DNA of 12,238 nucleotides. Origin: Candidatus Microgenomates bacterium. Its GTDB lineage: Bacteria > Patescibacteria > Microgenomatia > JADHYG01. The position numbers and the translations under genes are program-made. Within the stretch, counting starts at the first letter, position 1. Every line of letters starts with the position of its first letter. The stretch is from positions 1 through 12,238 of the forward strand of contig JADHYG010000028.1 of NCBI GenBank assembly GCA_016782545.1. The letters are read 5' to 3'. The notes below the pieces were generated by a model that was given only the letters and a program-made list of their open reading frames with translations, did not search any database and had not been told where the DNA came from. Below, in pieces: positions 5,699 to 12,048 of the stretch.

Positions 5699-6307
5699 CT
5701 ATTCTAGTTTTTCTGCAGCAATCGTGGTTGATTCACCGTGGCCAGAATAAACACAAGTCTCTTTTGGCAGAGTAAAAAGCTTGTTTTTAATGGAACTTGT
5801 TAATTGCTCGGAAGAGGAATAAGAAAAATCAGTTCTGCCCACGCCTTGACAAAAAAGAGTGTCTCCTGAAAAAAGAATATTTTTGGAAAAAAGACAAATG
5901 CTCCCTGGTGTATGACCTGGCGTTTCCATCACTTTTAATTTTGCTTTGCCAAACTTGATAATGTCATCCTCTTTTAAAAACTTATCAACTTCAGCTGGCG
6001 GATCAGCTTCAAAACCAGTGAAAAACTTGGCGCTGTCCTGCATACGGCTAAGAATGGACAGATCAGCTTTGTGCATTAAAAAGGGAATATTAAAATTGAG
6101 TTTTAATTCTAAAACAGATAAAACATGATCAAAATGTCCATGAGTGGCAATAATCGCTTGAAGATCAATCCCTAAATCTAAAATCTTTTGACTGAGAAAA
6201 TCTCCTTCATCAGCCGGATCAATCACTACCCCCTCCAAAGAGATTTCATCATAAACCAAATAACAATTTGTCTGCAGCTGCCCCAAAACAAAACATTCAA
6301 TTTTCAT
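5699..6307 (-). CDS. Metallo-beta-lactamase-fold hydrolase, glyoxalase II-like
   Basis: 202 residues from ATG at 6307 (MKIECFVLGQLQTNCYLVYD). All metal-ligand motifs of the fold are present: THGHFDH (55-61), GHTPGS with His132, FSGDTLF with Asp149, and YSGHGE with His190. Length and motifs match the short, YcbL-type glyoxalase II-like group that lacks the large C-terminal helical domain of true GloB. Likely a cytoplasmic Zn-dependent thioester or related hydrolase; the substrate cannot be read from sequence. An upstream extension in frame to 6361 would run across two palindromes and is unlikely. A CATAAT box (6319-6314) lies 6 bp before the ATG, implying a leaderless mRNA. It lies downstream of the diguanylate cyclase gene on the same strand but has this apparent promoter of its own. 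Confidence 0.88.
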   Translation of the reverse strand: MKIECFVLGQLQTNCYLVYDEISLEGVVIDPADEGDFLSQKILDLGIDLQAIIATHGHFDHVLSVLELKLNFNIPFLMHKADLSILSRMQDSAKFFTGFEADPPAEVDKFLKEDDIIKFGKAKLKVMETPGHTPGSICLFSKNILFSGDTLFCQGVGRTDFSYSSSEQLTSSIKNKLFTLPKETCVYSGHGESTTIAAEKLE

Positions 6308-6313
6308 TTTTAA

Positions 6314-6319
6314 ATTATG
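6314..6319 (-). promoter_or_regulatory. -10 box of the metallohydrolase gene
   Basis: CATAAT on the minus strand, ending 6 bp before the ATG at 6307, so transcription should start at the initiation codon. The -35 position (about TAACGA) does not resemble TTGACA and falls inside the palindromes, which suggests control by a bound protein. Confidence 0.5.
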
Positions 6320-6324
6320 GATTG

Positions 6325-6357
6325 ACGAATTTAAATTCGTTATCTTACTAAGATAAC
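6325..6357. promoter_or_regulatory. Two overlapping perfect palindromes upstream of the metallohydrolase gene (candidate operator)
   Basis: ACGAATTTAAATTCGT (6325-6340) is a perfect 16-bp palindrome. GTTATCTTACTAAGATAAC (6339-6357) is perfect with 9-base arms and one central base. They share two bases and lie about 18-50 bp upstream of the predicted transcription start, covering the -35 region. Confidence 0.65.
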
Positions 6358-6404
6358 ACAATAAATTGTATCACTCCAAAACCTTCGCTTTCTCTAAAAC
6401 CTTC

Positions 6405-7475
6405 TCATTCATCATTCTCATAAATCATTACAGGTTTTCCTTTATCTTTTTGATGACTTTTCCTTTTTTGGTTATACATAGCTCTATCTGCTCGTGCTAA
6501 TAATTCATCAATAGAACAGGGATCCTCAGGATCATAAACTGCCGTACCTACACTTAGCCACACATCATATTGACGATTTGCTTCTTTTTTTTCTTCTCCA
6601 TTATATTTTTCTAATCTTTCCTGGAAACGAGCAATAAGAATCTCTGCGGGCGTTGCTTTTTCTTCTCCAAAACCAATCCCCATGTCTTCTGCAACCTCAC
6701 TCCCTTCAGTTTGATAGGCAAAAAAAACTACAAACTCATCTCCACCAATACGAGCAATAATGTCTGATTCGCGATAAACCTCTCTGAGAATATCAGCAGC
6801 AGCTATCAAAGCCTTGTCTCCTTTAGGATGACCGAATGTATCATTAATCAATTTCAAACCATCAAAATCAGCGAAAAGTAAAATCATTTTCTGCTTTGAT
6901 CGTTTGGCTGTTACTAATTCTCTTTCTGCTAAGTGAAAAAAGCCTTGCCGATTGTATAGTCCAGTTAAAATATCATTAAAAGCCATTCTGCGTAGTTCTA
7001 TTTCCTCTCTCTTTTTTTCAATTGCTCTTTCAACACATTGCCGTAATCTAGCCACTCCATCAGATCCCTCTAGGCAGTCAAAAACATCACTACTAATTGC
7101 TTTTTGAAACACTGTTTTTGGAACACTCTCGCCAAAAAGAATGCATTTTGTCATTGGCAGGACTTCAACAAGCTCTCTAACCAAGGCTAAACTAGTCATT
7201 TCATCTTTTTTTAAAGTATGATTAATTAAAACTACATCAGGCCTAATTCTCGTCTCTTTATCTTTAATCATCTCTAAAGCTTCTTGTCCACTCAAAATGG
7301 TCGCGACATCATAATCCCCACCCTCTTGTAAAACATTAGGAATGTTTTGACAAGCTCCTTCACCACCACCAATAACAAGGATGGCTGGTTGACGAAGACT
7401 TAGGTTTTCTTTTGAACCAACCAATCTCTCTTGAGAACGAAAAGACCTTAAAACAGGTTCATGTTCACCAGTCAT
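6405..7475 (-). CDS. Diguanylate cyclase: pseudo-receiver plus GGDEF domain
   Basis: 356 residues. Residues 30-150 look like a response-regulator receiver fold (AILVIGGGEG..., RPDVVLINHTL). However, the phospho-acceptor Asp position is Asn85, the N-terminal acidic pair is missing (GGGEG), and the usual C-terminal Lys is replaced (FDCLEGS), so it should not be phosphorylated. A helical linker (150-165) leads to the GGDEF domain (166-352). There the metal and substrate motif FADFDGLKLINDTFGH (201-216), intact GGDEF (244-248) and an RESD inhibitory I-site (235-238), exactly five residues before GGDEF, are all present. It is predicted to make c-di-GMP from two GTP with product inhibition, in the cytoplasm. 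No transmembrane segment is visible. A region rich in Glu/Gly (255-285) is inserted after GGDEF. It has its own promoter and structured leader. Ends in TGA, confirming UGA as stop. Confidence 0.9.
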   Translation of the reverse strand: MTGEHEPVLRSFRSQERLVGSKENLSLRQPAILVIGGGEGACQNIPNVLQEGGDYDVATILSGQEALEMIKDKETRIRPDVVLINHTLKKDEMTSLALVRELVEVLPMTKCILFGESVPKTVFQKAISSDVFDCLEGSDGVARLRQCVERAIEKKREEIELRRMAFNDILTGLYNRQGFFHLAERELVTAKRSKQKMILLFADFDGLKLINDTFGHPKGDKALIAAADILREVYRESDIIARIGGDEFVVFFAYQTEGSEVAEDMGIGFGEEKATPAEILIARFQERLEKYNGEEKKEANRQYDVWLSVGTAVYDPEDPCSIDELLARADRAMYNQKRKSHQKDKGKPVMIYENDE

Positions 7476-7515
7476 ATTAATGTTTTAACTAAAAACTATT
7501 TATTAACAATAAAAA

Positions 7516-7547
7516 AGAGTCACGCTTTTTTAGTCAAGGATGACTCT
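7516..7547 (-). terminator. Leader hairpin with U-run: attenuator of the GGDEF gene and/or terminator of the upstream gene
   Basis: On the minus strand AGAGTCA (7547-7541) pairs with TGACTCT (7522-7516), with an 18-base loop, followed by a run of six T. A competing hairpin, AGTCA (7545-7541) with TGACT (7536-7532) and a TCCT loop, uses the same 5' arm. The predicted transcription start is the first base of the stem. Confidence 0.55.
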
Positions 7548-7553
7548 GGGCAT

Positions 7554-7582
7554 ATTATAGGATGTTATTAGAAAAAGATCAA
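7554..7582 (-). promoter_or_regulatory. Promoter of the diguanylate cyclase gene
   Basis: TTGATC (7582-7577), a 17-bp spacer and a consensus TATAAT (7559-7554) on the minus strand. Transcription is expected from A7547, giving a 72-base leader before the ATG at 7475, one of the two longest leaders predicted in the window. Confidence 0.7.
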
Positions 7583-7608
7583 GAGGTAAAAATAAAAAAA
7601 ACAGTAAA

Positions 7609-8235
7609 TTACAGATTTTTGCTTTTGTTTAAAACCGCCAAGAGGAAAAAACTGGCGCCAAACATTTCGGCGCCTTCTTCAAGAGCTACCAAGTAAAGAT
7701 AAATGTGCTGGCCAAAAGCTAAAGCTCCTAAGATTTCTAAAATTAGAACAATGGTAAAGAAAAAAGTGCCTATTGCTAAAGGTGATTTAATCTGAGATTT
7801 TTTTTCATTGAAGATTCCCCATAAAAAAATGGCAAAAAATGAACCAATCACCAAAAACAAAGGAAAAATCCAAGAAAGATGAGCCAATTGAGATGCTAAA
7901 CTGTTCTTTTTTAATATTAATTTCACTAAGGTATTAATATATTCATGAATTTCCAGATATTCATCAATTGACAAAATCAAAAAAAATACTCCCAAAGCAG
8001 ACCAAAATAATTTTTCTTTTTGATTTTTCAACTTATCAATAAACATTAAGCACCAAAAGCCAGTTAAAAAAGAAGTGACAATTGAAAAAAAAGCAGCTAG
8101 CGTCACTTTTTCATCCAAATAAAAAATGCTTGTACTCATCCCCAAAACTCTGATGGGATGAAAAAGAAGATGAAGCAAAACAATTAAAAATGCCAGACTG
8201 AAAAAAATAACAAAAACGACATTGTTTTTAGCCAT
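7609..8235 (-). CDS. Six-helix membrane protein of unknown function
   Basis: 208 residues with hydrophobic segments at about 5-26, 43-66, 75-91, 116-141, 151-174 and 183-203. Not recognised. Notable polar motifs lie at membrane edges: DEYLEIHE (91-98) just after helix 3, and EEGAEMFGA (186-194) at the start of helix 6, plus Glu167 within helix 5. Such acidic/His residues in a hydrophobic setting could bind metal or protons, but this is speculation. Start ATG 8235 follows AGAGG-TAAT, a short-spaced Shine-Dalgarno-like sequence, next to the end of a REP-like element. Cotranscription with the 291-residue membrane protein upstream is plausible, across an 85-bp gap holding that element. Confidence 0.75.
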   Translation of the reverse strand: MAKNNVVFVIFFSLAFLIVLLHLLFHPIRVLGMSTSIFYLDEKVTLAAFFSIVTSFLTGFWCLMFIDKLKNQKEKLFWSALGVFFLILSIDEYLEIHEYINTLVKLILKKNSLASQLAHLSWIFPLFLVIGSFFAIFLWGIFNEKKSQIKSPLAIGTFFFTIVLILEILGALAFGQHIYLYLVALEEGAEMFGASFFLLAVLNKSKNL

Positions 8236-8243
8236 ATTACCTC

Positions 8244-8301
8244 TGTCATCCTGAACTTGATTCAGGATCTATATAGATTCCGGGTCAAGCCCGGAATGAC
8301 G
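8244..8301. repeat. REP-like cruciform element with two hairpins
   Basis: ATCCTGAA (8248-8255) pairs with TTCAGGAT (8261-8268). ATTCCGGG (8277-8284) pairs with CCCGGAAT (8290-8297). The outer ends GTCAT (8245-8249) and ATGAC (8296-8300) also pair, giving a cloverleaf-like layout. It is GC-richer than the flanks. Strings of this type (GTCATCCTGAACTTG..., TTCCGGGTCAAGCCCGGAA) recur as dispersed repeats in many bacterial genomes (recollection). Confidence 0.75.
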
Positions 8302-8320
8302 TGGAAGATTTAAACCACAT

Positions 8321-9196
8321 TCAATAAGTAATTCTCTTCACTGTCTTTTGTTTCTCGACTATTTTAAAAACTCTTAAACTTAATAAAATTTTAAACATCA
8401 AGGGCACAATTAAAGTTAGAAAGTCTATTAAAAAACCAATGATGAATCTAAGAGTGAAAAATAAAGATAATATTCCCAAAAAAGGCAGATATTTTAAAAA
8501 CGGCTTAATTTGCTTTTCAAGCTGGGCTTTTAATTCTGACGGCGTTGGCAAGAGTGAAGTAGAAGCCTCTTCAGCCATTTTATTGTTAATTACTCCCTCG
8601 AACTTATCTCCCATTTGATTTTTCAAGCCCCTCTCAAAACTTTGATTAAAAATCTGATTGATGGGTGTCATTATTTTCTCAAGAAAAGGTTCTGGGATAA
8701 CAAATTCATCATGAATTACTTCTCTCTGTAGACTCAAAAAGAAACCCAAACAACAAATCAGCGATAAAATTGAGAAAAAATTTCTTAATGGTAAAGGAAA
8801 AATATCTGCAGGAGAAAAAGAAAGAAATTTCTCCGATTGTTTCTGAACATCTTTAAAAAAAGAGTGTTGAGCAAGAAAAAATAAAAGAATGAAAAAAACA
8901 GCGGCGGTTAAATTTTGCCAGCTTGAAAAAACTAAAAACCCAAGCAAAAACCCAAAACAGTTAAAAAGAATCGCCGTAAACATCTTTTGCTTTTTCAAAA
9001 AAAGGGCCGGCAAACAAAAGAAAATCCCTGCCAAAATAAAACTAAAACTAACCTTAAAGCAAAAAGCCAAGGATTTTTCCCAAAACTCAAAAAAAGTGCT
9101 GGTGGAAAAAAAACTCACCACTCTTCCTAAAAATAACGAAGCTAAAAAAGTTAAGCCTAAAAAAACCCGAGTTTTTATTAATTTTTCTTTTTCCAT
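8321..9196 (-). CDS. Multi-pass membrane protein of unknown function
   Basis: 291 residues, not recognised. A short basic N-terminus precedes hydrophobic segments at about 11-30, 43-66, 73-91, 95-111 and 139-156. A soluble, mostly helical stretch with no cysteines follows (about 157-232; ...EKIMTPINQIFNQSFERGLKNQMGDKFEGVINNKMAEEAS...). One or two more segments (235-272) and a basic cytoplasmic tail end the protein. Phe is extremely frequent. The start ATG is 3 bp after the acylphosphatase stop with no Shine-Dalgarno, so translation is probably coupled and the two genes form an operon. No catalytic motif is visible. Confidence 0.75.
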   Translation of the reverse strand: MEKEKLIKTRVFLGLTFLASLFLGRVVSFFSTSTFFEFWEKSLAFCFKVSFSFILAGIFFCLPALFLKKQKMFTAILFNCFGFLLGFLVFSSWQNLTAAVFFILLFFLAQHSFFKDVQKQSEKFLSFSPADIFPLPLRNFFSILSLICCLGFFLSLQREVIHDEFVIPEPFLEKIMTPINQIFNQSFERGLKNQMGDKFEGVINNKMAEEASTSLLPTPSELKAQLEKQIKPFLKYLPFLGILSLFFTLRFIIGFLIDFLTLIVPLMFKILLSLRVFKIVEKQKTVKRITY

Positions 9197-9199
9197 GTT

Positions 9200-9487
9200 T
9201 TATCTCTTAATTAAAAATTCTCCTCTAAATGGATCTGTCTGAATTTTTTCTTTTTCAACCACCTCTACTTTTTCTATTTGAGAAACAGACGAACCCTGAT
9301 AAAGAAATTCTATCATTTTTTCAATTTTATTTTTTTCACCCACAAAAACAGCCTCTACCCGGCCGTCAACTAAATTTTTAACCCAGCCAGACAAGGCTAA
9401 TGATTGAGCAATCTTTTGTGTCCAAGCCCGATAAGAAACGCCTTGAACCAAACCAGAAATAAAGACATGAACTTTAAGCATTTGCAT
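9200..9487 (-). CDS. acyP: Acylphosphatase
   Basis: 95 residues, the standard size. It carries the family signatures FISGLVQGVSYR (9-20), with the catalytic Arg20 and the phosphate-binding loop, and GWVKNLVDGRVEAVFVG (34-50), with catalytic Asn38. The C-terminus (...TDPFRGEFLIKR) has the typical closing beta strand. The enzyme hydrolyses acyl phosphates such as acetyl or carbamoyl phosphate in the cytoplasm. ATG at 9487 is preceded by TATACT, 4 bp upstream; transcription would start on the initiation codon or just inside it, and the second ATG at 9481 (MLKVHV) is a realistic alternative start. Followed after 3 bp by a membrane-protein gene. Confidence 0.95.
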   Translation of the reverse strand: MQMLKVHVFISGLVQGVSYRAWTQKIAQSLALSGWVKNLVDGRVEAVFVGEKNKIEKMIEFLYQGSSVSQIEKVEVVEKEKIQTDPFRGEFLIKR

Positions 9488-9491
9488 TGAT

Positions 9492-9501
9492 AGTATATAA
9501 T
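9492..9501. promoter_or_regulatory. Bidirectional promoter core with overlapping -10 boxes
   Basis: AGTATATAAT holds TATACT on the minus strand (9497-9492, for the acylphosphatase) and TATAAT on the plus strand (9496-9501, for the 93-residue protein). Possible -35 boxes are TTCTCA (minus, 9520-9515) and TTTAAG (plus, 9473-9478), each 17 bp away. Both transcripts would begin within about 6 bases of a start codon. Confidence 0.6.
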
Positions 9502-9513
9502 AAAGGCTATCTT

Positions 9514-9795
9514 ATGAGAAATCTAATTGTTGCCTTAATTATTATTGCTCTGGTTGTTGGCGGTTATCGCTTTATTTCCAGTCAAAGAAAAAAAGGAGAA
9601 ACACAAACAGTAGAAACAATTGAGGCCGAAACAACTATTGTTCCAACCATAAAAAGTGAACAAGAAATAATCAGTTCAGAAAAAACAGATACAGATAATG
9701 ATTTGCCTTCATCTGGAGTTTCTACTGAAGACAAAGAAGCAGAAATTCCTTCTCAAGAAGAAATTGAAAAAATCATTCAGGAGTTTCGACAGTAG
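9514..9795 (+). CDS. Small membrane-anchored acidic protein of unknown function
   Basis: 93 residues from ATG 9514; an upstream TTG at 9487 overlaps the divergent start and is rejected. One N-terminal hydrophobic helix (MRNLIVALIIIALVVGGYRF) is followed by a basic patch (SSQRKKGE). A disordered-looking tail rich in Glu, Thr, Ser and Asp ends in a short predicted helix (SQEEIEKIIQEFRQ). This suggests a single-pass protein with the tail outside the membrane (N-in is uncertain because the basic patch lies after the helix). AAGG lies 7 bp before the ATG, but the predicted transcription start (about 9508) would exclude it. No family recognised. Confidence 0.7.
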   Translation: MRNLIVALIIIALVVGGYRFISSQRKKGETQTVETIEAETTIVPTIKSEQEIISSEKTDTDNDLPSSGVSTEDKEAEIPSQEEIEKIIQEFRQ

Positions 9796-9810
9796 GTCTT
9801 TAATCTAGAC

Positions 9811-9838
9811 AAAACCCTGCACCGTCTGGTGTCGGGGT
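9811..9838 (-). terminator. Intrinsic terminator of groEL
   Basis: On the minus strand a stem of CCCGACACC and GGTGCAGGG (plus-strand 9836-9828 and 9823-9815) has one mismatch and one G-T pair, a 4-base loop, and is followed by TTTT. It lies 10 bp past the groEL stop and 20 bp after the convergent gene's stop. Confidence 0.7.
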
Positions 9839-9847
9839 AAAAAAAGA

Positions 9848-11503
9848 TTAATACCCTCCGCCAGGCATTCCTCCAGGCATTCCTCCAGGCATTCCTCCAG
9901 GCATTCCAGGCATTTCTTTTTTCTCAGGAATATCAGTAATCAATCCCTCTGTTGTTAAGACCATGGCACCAATACTGGCCGCATTTTGCAAAGCCAAACG
10001 AGTAACTTTAACTGGATCAACAATGCCTTTTTTGAGCATTGATTCAAATTTCATTGTTAAAGCATTAAAACCAAAGTCAGCGCTTTTTGATTCTTGAACT
10101 TTTCTCAAAACCCAACCCGCATCAGCACCAGCATTGGTAACAATCCATTTTAAAGGCTCGGCTAATGATTTATACAAAATGTCAACGCCTGTTTTTTCAT
10201 CATCATATTCAAGCGTTTCTTTTAGTTTGGGTAAAACTTCTCTGGCTCGCAAAAGAGCGACGCCGCCGCCAGGAACAATACCTTCTTCAATCGCCGCCTT
10301 AGTCGCGGAAACAGCATCATTAACTCTTTCTTTTTTCTCTTTTAGTTCCACTTCAGTGGCCGCGCCAACATTAATAACCGCCACGCCGCCAGCAAGTTTT
10401 GCCAGTCTTTCTTCAAGCTTTTCCCTGTCAAAATCAGAAGTCGAAGCACTAATCTCTCTTCTAATCTGGCTAATTCTGGCTTTAATTTGGGCTGTGCCAC
10501 CCTTACCGCCAATAATTCGGCAATTTTCCTTGTCTGCCCAAACCTTATCAGCTTGACCGCAGTCTTCAATGGTGACATTTTCAATTTTCCGGCCCATATC
10601 TTCAGAAATCACTTTGCCACCGGTTAAAATAGCAATGTCATCAAGCATTTCTTTTCTTCTGTCGCCAAATCCCGGCGCTTTAATGGCCAAACAATTAAAT
10701 GTTCCTCTTAGTTTATTAACCACTAAAGTTGCCAAAGCCTCGCCTTCTATTTCGTCGGCAATAATAACAATGTTTTTAGAAACTTTAACCAGATTTTCTA
10801 AAAAGGGAAGCAAATCAGAAACAGCAGAAATTTTCTTATCGGTAATTAAAATATATGGATTCTCAATCTCTGCCTCCATTTTTCCCGGATCAGTGATAAA
10901 ATAAGGAGATTCATAGCCTTTATCAAACTCCATGCCCTCTTTATATTCAATTTCTACTTCTAAACCCTTGCCTTCTTCAACAGTGACCACACCGTCTTTA
11001 CCAACTTTTCCCAAGGCCTCGGCAATTTGAGAACCAATTTGAGCGTCAGCCGCAGAAATAGTGGCTACTTGAGTAATTTCATCTTGATTCTTAATCTGCT
11101 TGGCCATTTTTTTAATCTCGGCAATGACGGCTTTAACTCCTTCTTCAATGCCTTTTTTCAAAATCATTGGGTTGGCGCCGGCAGTAATATTCTTGACTCC
11201 AGCGGTAACAATAGCTTGAGTTAACAGAGTGGCGGTCGTAGTTCCATCACCAGTATCATCATTAGTTTTGGAAGCCGCTTCTTTAACAAGTTGAGCGCCC
11301 ATGTTTTCAAAAGGATCTTCAAGATCAATTTCTTTAGCAACGGTAACACCATCATGAACCACATTGGGAGCACCCCATTTCCTGTCCAAAGCAATATTTC
11401 TTCCTTTTGGTCCTAAAGTAGTGATCACTGCTTTAGCGACCACATCAATACCTTTTAAAAGCGCTTGTCTTGCTTCTTCTGAGAATTTTAATTGTTTAGC
11501 CAC
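9848..11503 (-). CDS. groEL: Chaperonin GroEL (Hsp60)
   Basis: 551 residues, full family length. It has the N-terminal [18 protein letters not shown], the ATP-binding loop [12 protein letters not shown], the catalytic [12 protein letters not shown] (81-92) with Asp86, and [21 protein letters not shown] near the C-terminal equatorial domain. The flexible GGM tail is four MPGG units ending MPGGGY. It forms the double-ring ATP-driven folding chamber with GroES. The start is GTG at 11503, preceded by a strong Shine-Dalgarno AAAGGAGG four bases away, which fixes the start although GTG is used. It lies 32 bp downstream of groES in one operon. Confidence 0.98.
   Translation of the reverse strand: MAKQLKFSEEARQALLKGIDVVAKAVITTLGPKGRNIALDRKWGAPNVVHDGVTVAKEIDLEDPFENMGAQLVKEAASKTNDDTGDGTTTATLLTQAIVTAGVKNITAGANPMILKKGIEEGVKAVIAEIKKMAKQIKNQDEITQVATISAADAQIGSQIAEALGKVGKDGVVTVEEGKGLEVEIEYKEGMEFDKGYESPYFITDPGKMEAEIENPYILITDKKISAVSDLLPFLENLVKVSKNIVIIADEIEGEALATLVVNKLRGTFNCLAIKAPGFGDRRKEMLDDIAILTGGKVISEDMGRKIENVTIEDCGQADKVWADKENCRIIGGKGGTAQIKARISQIRREISASTSDFDREKLEERLAKLAGGVAVINVGAATEVELKEKKERVNDAVSATKAAIEEGIVPGGGVALLRAREVLPKLKETLEYDDEKTGVDILYKSLAEPLKWIVTNAGADAGWVLRKVQESKSADFGFNALTMKFESMLKKGIVDPVKVTRLALQNAASIGAMVLTTEGLITDIPEKKEMPGMPGGMPGGMPGGMPGGGY
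9864..9908 (-). repeat. 12-bp tandem repeat encoding the GroEL MPGG tail
   Basis: GGCATTCCTCCA occurs three times in perfect tandem (9864-9899) plus a partial copy. The near-identity at DNA level, beyond what the amino acids require, suggests recent slippage-driven copy number change. Confidence 0.85.
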
Positions 11504-11515
11504 ACTTCCTCCTTT
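11504..11515 (-). promoter_or_regulatory. Strong Shine-Dalgarno of groEL
   Basis: AAAGGAGG on the minus strand, 4 bases before a GTG start codon. It supports the GTG as the real start and contrasts with the start codons in this window that have no Shine-Dalgarno. Confidence 0.85.
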
Positions 11516-11535
11516 CAGTCGTCAGTGTAAATAAA

Positions 11536-11832
11536 TTATTTAACGATTGCTAGAATGTCTTTTTGTTCGACTAATAACCATTCTTTTCCATCAACTTTAA
11601 CCTCATTACCACCCCATTTTTTATAAACCACTTTTTGACCGACTTTAACTTTCATAGAAATTTGCTTGCCTTGATCAGTAAGACCTCCTGGACCAACGGC
11701 CATGATTTCACCAATTTGAGGTTTTTCTTTAGCGGTTTCCGGCAAAAGAATTCCTGAAGGAGTTTTCTTTTCCTCCTCCATTGGTTTGATTAAAACATTG
11801 TCAAATAGTGGTTTGATCTTGGATTTTTTCAT
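11536..11832 (-). CDS. groES: Co-chaperonin GroES (Hsp10)
   Basis: 98 residues from ATG 11832 (MKKSKIKPLFDNVLIKP). A GTG at 11847 in the same frame lies inside the CIRCE element and is rejected. Family landmarks are the N-terminal strand PLFDNVLIKP, the mobile loop EEEKKTPSGILLPETAKEKP that contacts GroEL, G-x-IMAVGPG, VGQKVVYKKWGGNEVKVDGKEWLLVEQKDILAIV. It caps the GroEL chamber as a heptamer. First gene of the groES-groEL operon, with an extended -10 promoter and an HrcA-type operator directly upstream. No Shine-Dalgarno is seen in its approximately 35-base leader. Confidence 0.97.
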   Translation of the reverse strand: MKKSKIKPLFDNVLIKPMEEEKKTPSGILLPETAKEKPQIGEIMAVGPGGLTDQGKQISMKVKVGQKVVYKKWGGNEVKVDGKEWLLVEQKDILAIVK

Positions 11833-11840
11833 AATTAAAA

Positions 11841-11867
11841 TTAGCACTTAAAACTGATAAGTGATAA
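11841..11867. promoter_or_regulatory. CIRCE element (HrcA operator) of groES-groEL
   Basis: TTAGCACTT, nine bases, AAGTGATAA. The consensus is TTAGCACTC-N9-GAGTGCTAA; one half matches 8 of 9 bases and the other 7 of 9, and the halves match each other in 8 of 9. It begins at the predicted transcription start and occupies most of the leader, as in classical CIRCE operons. hrcA itself is not in the window. Confidence 0.88.
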
Positions 11868-11873
11868 CTAATA

Positions 11874-11901
11874 TATATACCATAAATTTTCCTAATGTCA
11901 A
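11874..11901 (-). promoter_or_regulatory. Promoter of groES-groEL
   Basis: Consensus TTGACA (11901-11896), a 16-bp spacer ending in TGG, and TATATA (11879-11874), an extended -10 promoter on the minus strand. Expected start about 11867, at the edge of the CIRCE element. Confidence 0.75.
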
Positions 11902-11955
11902 GTCCTATATAGCATCTTTTAAAAGTCTGGTTGTGATTTTTTTCTTTATTAAAAA

Positions 11956-12002
11956 TTGACATATTTTGACATCTTGACAAAGTTTAAAAAAAATTTTATA
12001 TC
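11956..12002 (+). promoter_or_regulatory. Promoter of the zinc-ribbon gene with three TTGACA boxes
   Basis: TTGACA occurs at 11956, 11966 and 11974. The third is 17 bp from TATATC (11997-12002), so it is the likely -35. The other two have no good -10 at the right distance. Expected start about 12009, leaving a 40-base leader with GGAGGAGG. Confidence 0.6.
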
Positions 12003-12048
12003 TAATTTAAGTTTAATTATTATTGAAACTGGAGGAGGTTTTAATAAA

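Noticed and set aside
6308..6361. N-terminal extension of the metallohydrolase to an ATG at 6361
   Set aside because: The extra 18 codons are made of the two palindromes and are not part of the fold; the -10 box lies inside this stretch.
6365..6372. TTGTATCA as a fifth site of the 30-bp palindrome family
   Set aside because: Only eight bases of one arm are present with no partner arm; could be chance in AT-rich DNA.
8889..9242. 117-codon Lys-rich frame on the plus strand
   Set aside because: It is the complement of the Phe-rich membrane-protein gene; the Lys richness is just the mirror of TTT codons.
10134..10904. Open frames on the strand opposite groEL
   Set aside because: They mirror a strongly conserved GroEL gene; products are Ser/Leu-rich with no family features and no ribosome binding site.
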